Part shown: positions 39,118 to 42,656 of the stretch, one piece after another
Layout of the letters: each line of letters begins with the position of its first letter
Numbering within the stretch: the first letter of the stretch is position 1
NCBI GenBank assembly: GCA_023418915.1
Contig: JAEZYU010000081.1
Coordinates: forward strand, 1-42,656
Source: Bacillota bacterium
Lineage (GTDB): Bacteria > Bacillota > Clostridia > Acetivibrionales > DTU013
DNA length: 42,656 nucleotides
Direction of reading: 5' to 3'
The notes under the pieces: model-generated
Told to the model about the DNA's origin: nothing
Databases searched by the model: none
What the model saw: the letters and a program-made list of their open reading frames with translations, nothing else
Position numbers and translations under genes: made by a program

Positions 39118-40422
39118 TCATATGCCTGCAAAAATTCCTTCGCGCATCATTCTAAACCACGATTCCAGTATATCGTTCAAATAATCCGCATATGTGGTTT
39201 TCCTGACATTCTCATTAACAGTCAACATGCTTTGTGCAATAACCTTATCACCTAGCACATACTCCACATATCCTGTCACAGAGCCTGCATACACCGGTGC
39301 TTTGAGAACATCGGGCACATGCTCCCTCGCAGACATTGATTTCGCCTCCTTATCACTGAGCGGTATCACAATATCTTTATCGGTCTTTAGCGTCACATAA
39401 TCACTGATCCCTCTATAAACGGGTATTTTGGCGTAGATATCACCGGCGCTCATAAGCCTGCGCATTTCGTAATTTTCAAACCCATAATCAAGCAGCTTCC
39501 TTGATGCATCAGCCCTCGCACCTCTTGTCGGTGATCCAAGCACGACTGAAATCAGCCTCATACCGTTCTTTTTTGCCGTAGAGACAAGGCATCTGCCCGC
39601 CTTGCCCGTATAACCGGTCTTGACGCCGTCAGCGCCAGGATAAGAACCCAGCAGCTCATTTGTATTATAGAGGTTGTGTCCAGGTATATACGAATTACTG
39701 GTAGACACTATTTGACAGAATAAAGGATGCTTGAGCGCCTCAATTGTTATAAGAGCGACGTCATAAGCTGTAGAATACTGATTTTCCCTATCCAGGCCGT
39801 GAGGCGTTACAAAGCTTGAATTAACTGCCCCCAACGACTTTGCCTTTGCATTCATCATGACAGCAAAGTCTTCGATAGATCCTCCGACGTGCTCCGCTAT
39901 GGCAATCGCAGCATCATTTCCGGAAATCATTAGCAGTGCATAAAGCAGCTCCTTCAGAGAATATTTCTGCCCTACCCTAAGGCCAATGGTCGATCCGCCG
40001 ATGCTTGCTGCTCTTTTGCTGACAGTTACTTCATCCTCCACATTGGCATTTTCCAGAGCCACCAAAGCGGTCATTATTTTAGTCGTGCTGGCTATAGAAC
40101 GCTTATCTAAAGCATTCTTATTGAACAAAATCCTGCCGGTGGTCTCCTCGACGACCACAGCCGCCTGCGCATTAATAACAGGTGGTTTCATTTCTTTCTG
40201 ACCATTATTTACATCAAGCACTGCACAATCCTCAACAGCCATCCAGAAACCTGCAGCTGCGTCGTCGGACTCAGCATTGCCGATTGAAGCTCCATTTAAA
40301 ACCGGAATTTCAGGCTCAGGTTCCAGTTCATCATCGCAATCGACTTTGTTCGTTATAAACACTAACATAATGACAATTACCATTGAAATACAACCAATCC
40401 TTTTGTATAGTCTCAGTTTCAT
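39118..40422 (-). CDS. D-alanyl-D-alanine carboxypeptidase (peptidase S11, DacF-like)
   Basis: Penicillin-binding DD-carboxypeptidase that trims D-Ala from peptidoglycan stem peptides outside the membrane. About 434 residues: N-terminal signal segment (MKLRLYKRIGCISMVIVIML, then VFITNKVDC, possibly a lipid anchor), then SxxK in IASTTKIMTAL, SxN in ISGNDAA and KTG in GVKTGYTGKAG. A C-terminal beta-rich PBP5_C-like domain follows (IPVYRGISDYVTLKTDKDIV). ATG 40422 is the best match to a signal peptide, although GGAG lies only 3 nt upstream; a GTG at 40503 is further out. Neighbouring spore genes suggest sporulation, but a vegetative role is possible. Divergent from fapA. Confidence 0.92.
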   Translation of the reverse strand: MKLRLYKRIGCISMVIVIMLVFITNKVDCDDELEPEPEIPVLNGASIGNAESDDAAAGFWMAVEDCAVLDVNNGQKEMKPPVINAQAAVVVEETTGRILFNKNALDKRSIASTTKIMTALVALENANVEDEVTVSKRAASIGGSTIGLRVGQKYSLKELLYALLMISGNDAAIAIAEHVGGSIEDFAVMMNAKAKSLGAVNSSFVTPHGLDRENQYSTAYDVALITIEALKHPLFCQIVSTSNSYIPGHNLYNTNELLGSYPGADGVKTGYTGKAGRCLVSTAKKNGMRLISVVLGSPTRGARADASRKLLDYGFENYEMRRLMSAGDIYAKIPVYRGISDYVTLKTDKDIVIPLSDKEAKSMSAREHVPDVLKAPVYAGSVTGYVEYVLGDKVIAQSMLTVNENVRKTTYADYLNDILESWFRMMREGIFAGI

Positions 40423-40609
40423 CATCTCCATTGTTAATAAAGCTGAATTACCACATAAGAATAATATGAACACGTTGACGATAATTATGTTACAATAAGA
40501 CACATATTTGTCCGATATAATAAATGAAGGTGCTCAAATATGGGTAATAATACAATGTAAAGAATATTCCTTATATTTTGATAAATATCACTGCAAAGGA
40601 GGTGTGTGT

Positions 40610-42178
40610 ATGGGCGGCGGCGTTATATACAGCGACGAGCATCTGAAGATCTTCACTGCAAACAGCGATGTGATGGCTGAAACATACAAAAATGGCTTCC
40701 CGATAGATCGTATTTACCCGATACTGGCCAAGCATCCTGAAATAGGATTGACCAGTCCAAACACACTCCGGCAGCTACTGGCTGCGGCACCTGCCGGTCC
40801 TAGGAAAATCGGGGAAATGAAAAAAATAATCGATCTGGAGGTCTCTCCCGACGGACTGACAGCAAAGGTCACTTTAAATATACCAGCTGAAGAAATGTCC
40901 CGCATACCAAAAGACAAACTTAAAAACGAGCTTATCAAATTATTAGACAGTAACGGTATAGTATTCGGAGTCGATCTTGGCTTCCTGAAAGAAGAGCTGG
41001 TTCCAGGACGCCAGTACATAGCAGCTCGCGGTGTGGGAGCTATAGACGGTATGGATGCAATCATCAGGATGTATGAGCTGACCGAAGCAAAGCCAGAGGT
41101 CGTAGAGGGCGGCAAGGCTGATTTCTATGATATGAAGCTGATAAACAAAGTAAAGCCCGGCGACTGGCTGGGCGAGCGTATCGAAGCTACGGACGGCACT
41201 CCCGGCAAAACTGTCAAAGGCGAAGAAATTAAGCCGAACAGGGGAAAAACAGTGCCGCTTAACTATGATAGAAATTCTGTAACCGAAATTCAGTCCGACA
41301 CAAAAACAACCCTTGTATCAAAGCTGAATGGAGCTGTCAACTATACCAACGACAGGATCAGCGTATCAAATCATCTCGAGATCGAAGGAGACGCTGGTGT
41401 TGCCACAGGAAATATTAATTTTGACGGTTATGTAACAATCAGAGGCACTATCAATGACGGGTATTCAGTGGAGGCCACCAAAGATATAGAAATTAACAGT
41501 CCTTACGGTCTCGGCAAAATCAAAAGCCTTGTAAGCACGAATGGCAGTATATTCATAAAGGGTGGTGTATCTTCCAGAGACAGACTCGAAATAAAGGCAT
41601 CTAAAAACATCTATGTAAAATTTGTCGACAACTGCAGACTAATATGTGGTGAAACTGCACATATAGGATTTTACAGCATCAACAGTGAAGTAATAGCAAA
41701 AGGAATCGTATTTGACTCGTCAAATGGACAGGTCATCGGAGGCAGTATGCGAGCTGAAATATATATAAATGTACCAATTTGCGGTTCTGACATCGAAAGG
41801 AAAACTGATCTTGAGGTCACCGGTTTTAATAGACAGGCACTGGTCAGAAGACTTGATGAAGTATTTCATGAAATAAGCGTAAAAAAAGCAGAACAGCAAA
41901 AAATAAAAATGCAGAGCCCGGAATCAGCTGTAAGAGGCTCATCATCAGTAAGCAATTCAGATAAGCTGTTTATGCTGAGAAATGAAATAAAGGCATTAGA
42001 GGAGGAAAGAAAACAGATTGCAGCATACCTAAAAACAAAGGGCGACGGCGAAATATCAGTGACAAGACGCATTTATCCCAACAGTAGCATAATATTGAGC
42101 GGAATATACGCAGAGATCAGCCCCGACATTACAGCACAGACATTCTATCTAAAGGACGGAGAAATCAAAATGCTTTGA
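40610..42178 (+). CDS. FapA-family polymer-forming protein (DUF342)
   Basis: A 522-residue DUF342/FapA protein. The N-terminal part (about 1-170) contains TSPNTLRQLLAAAPAGPRKI. A long right-handed beta-helix-like middle (about 170-400; LEIEGDAGVATGNINFDGYV and following stretches) is typical of DUF342, and a coiled coil (about 425-490; MLRNEIKALEEERKQIAAYL) closes the protein. DUF342 proteins are cytoplasmic or membrane-associated; FapA is used in flagellar placement in some bacteria, but the role here is unknown. AAAGGAGGTG lies 5-6 nt before ATG 40610; a longer in-frame ATG at 40508 has no site. It precedes the SASP gene by 70 bp. Confidence 0.88.
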   Translation: MGGGVIYSDEHLKIFTANSDVMAETYKNGFPIDRIYPILAKHPEIGLTSPNTLRQLLAAAPAGPRKIGEMKKIIDLEVSPDGLTAKVTLNIPAEEMSRIPKDKLKNELIKLLDSNGIVFGVDLGFLKEELVPGRQYIAARGVGAIDGMDAIIRMYELTEAKPEVVEGGKADFYDMKLINKVKPGDWLGERIEATDGTPGKTVKGEEIKPNRGKTVPLNYDRNSVTEIQSDTKTTLVSKLNGAVNYTNDRISVSNHLEIEGDAGVATGNINFDGYVTIRGTINDGYSVEATKDIEINSPYGLGKIKSLVSTNGSIFIKGGVSSRDRLEIKASKNIYVKFVDNCRLICGETAHIGFYSINSEVIAKGIVFDSSNGQVIGGSMRAEIYINVPICGSDIERKTDLEVTGFNRQALVRRLDEVFHEISVKKAEQQKIKMQSPESAVRGSSSVSNSDKLFMLRNEIKALEEERKQIAAYLKTKGDGEISVTRRIYPNSSIILSGIYAEISPDITAQTFYLKDGEIKML

Positions 42179-42248
42179 AATACAGCCATATCTTTCAAGT
42201 TATAATCACCCCCTTTTTTGACAAACTAGTAAATGAGGAGGTGATATA

Positions 42249-42452
42249 ATGGCTACTAACAACAACAGAAGCAACAGCAAGACTTCTTTCGAACAGATGA
42301 AATATGAAATCGCCAATCAGGTTGGCGTAAATCTGAAGCAGGGATACAACGGAGACATAGCCGCAAGAGATGCAGGTAAAATCGGCGGCAATATTGTCAA
42401 GAAGGTATTTGAATCATATACCGGAAACAACTATGATATCAATAAGCAGTAA
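42249..42452 (+). CDS. Alpha/beta-type small acid-soluble spore protein
   Basis: A 67-residue SASP that coats and protects spore DNA. It has the conserved central part: FEQMKYEIANQVGVNLKQGY and the second helix GDIAARDAGKIGGNIVKKVF. The segment around MKYEIAN corresponds to the GPR protease cleavage site, where spore germination protease cuts. An asparagine/serine-rich N-terminus (MATNNNRSNSKTS) is typical. GAGGAGGTGATATA lies before the ATG. Expected to be expressed in the forespore under sigma-G, though I cannot pick out a clear sigma-G promoter. Confidence 0.97.
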   Translation: MATNNNRSNSKTSFEQMKYEIANQVGVNLKQGYNGDIAARDAGKIGGNIVKKVFESYTGNNYDINKQ

Positions 42453-42484
42453 GTTGTACCGGAAATCTTCGAAACAGGCAATTG

Positions 42485-42600
42485 TCTTGAGGGTCATCAG
42501 GTAAGCCTGACAGACCGATGAAGGATAATAAATCGAGTAGGGGGAAATTTCTTCCCCCTCTCACACCACCTGGCATGCCGTTCGGCACCAGGCGGTTCAA
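42485..42600. other. Structured non-coding segment with three stem-loops
   Basis: Three successive foldable elements follow the SASP gene: TCATC...GATGA enclosing AGG/CCT (42493-42521); AGGGGGAA/TTCCCCCT (42539-42559); and CCTGG...CCAGG enclosing TGCCG/CGGCA (about 42568-42591). No open frame. It could be a structured RNA, a remnant end of a mobile element (intron- or IS-like) or a long trailer. Confidence 0.4.
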
Positions 42601-42629
42601 TTCAAATAGTAGTCCACACAACTAATGAG

Positions 42630-42655
42630 CCCTCGCTTTGCGAGGATTTCTTTTG
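42630..42655 (+). terminator. Rho-independent terminator at the end of the window
   Basis: CCTCGC (42631-42636), TTT loop, GCGAGG (42640-42645), then ATTTCTTTT. It would end the SASP transcript after the structured segment. Confidence 0.8.
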
Positions 42656-42656
42656 A

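Overview
This window reads as part of the chromosome of an anaerobic, endospore-forming member of the Clostridia (Bacillota). Four things point there: the prkA-yhbH-spoVR sporulation triad, an alpha/beta-type small acid-soluble spore protein (SASP), strong AGGAGG-type ribosome binding sites, and AT-rich intergenic DNA with sigma-A-like promoters. I cannot name the genus.

Layout. 1-700 holds the N-terminus of a REP-associated Y1 (IS200-like) transposase cut by the window edge, preceded by a LexA-like box, then a hairpin and repeat DNA. 709-5650 is a fused purL divergent from a LysR regulator. 6036-8329 pairs an XRE-cupin regulator with an acyl-CoA synthetase. 8516-14376 carries htpG with a perfect CIRCE element, a PilZ protein, a class IV aminotransferase, a CD3324-type HTH protein, a HAD protein and a small unknown ORF. 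tRNA-Thr(CGT) follows at 14810.

15025-21579 is a nucleoside and S-adenosylmethionine by-product salvage region, all on the minus strand: MTA/SAH deaminase, deoC, ahcY, a PfkB kinase (probably adenosine kinase), an HTH-methyltransferase fusion and purine nucleoside phosphorylase. Together these could take S-adenosylhomocysteine (SAH) to homocysteine plus adenosine, or S-inosylhomocysteine to homocysteine plus inosine, and then to AMP or hypoxanthine plus ribose-1-phosphate. A lipoprotein and tRNA-Val(CAC) follow.

23535-28393 is the spoVR-yhbH-prkA cluster. 28689-30149 is an unrecognised membrane protein. 30427-31800 is a TrpB2-type PLP enzyme. 31922-36693 holds three TadE/Flp-like envelope or secretion proteins. 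36832-38976 is a B12-binding radical SAM protein full of tandem repeats. The window ends with a D,D-carboxypeptidase, a FapA (DUF342) protein, the SASP and a structured non-coding segment.

The most striking feature is a dispersed short-repeat family with the core GAACTGTCCCC / GAAACGTCCCC / GAAGCGTCCCC. It occurs about twenty times on both strands, alone, in intergenic tandem arrays with 15-, 18- or 19-bp units, and inside reading frames, where it is translated as GDVS, GELS, ETSP or EASL. The window also begins with a REP-associated transposase gene, the kind of enzyme known to mobilise such repeats. A second, longer (about 130-180 bp) diverged repeat family occurs four times, once in frame inside a TadE-like gene. 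Several genes also carry unrelated 15/18/21/33-bp tandem repeats that keep the reading frame.
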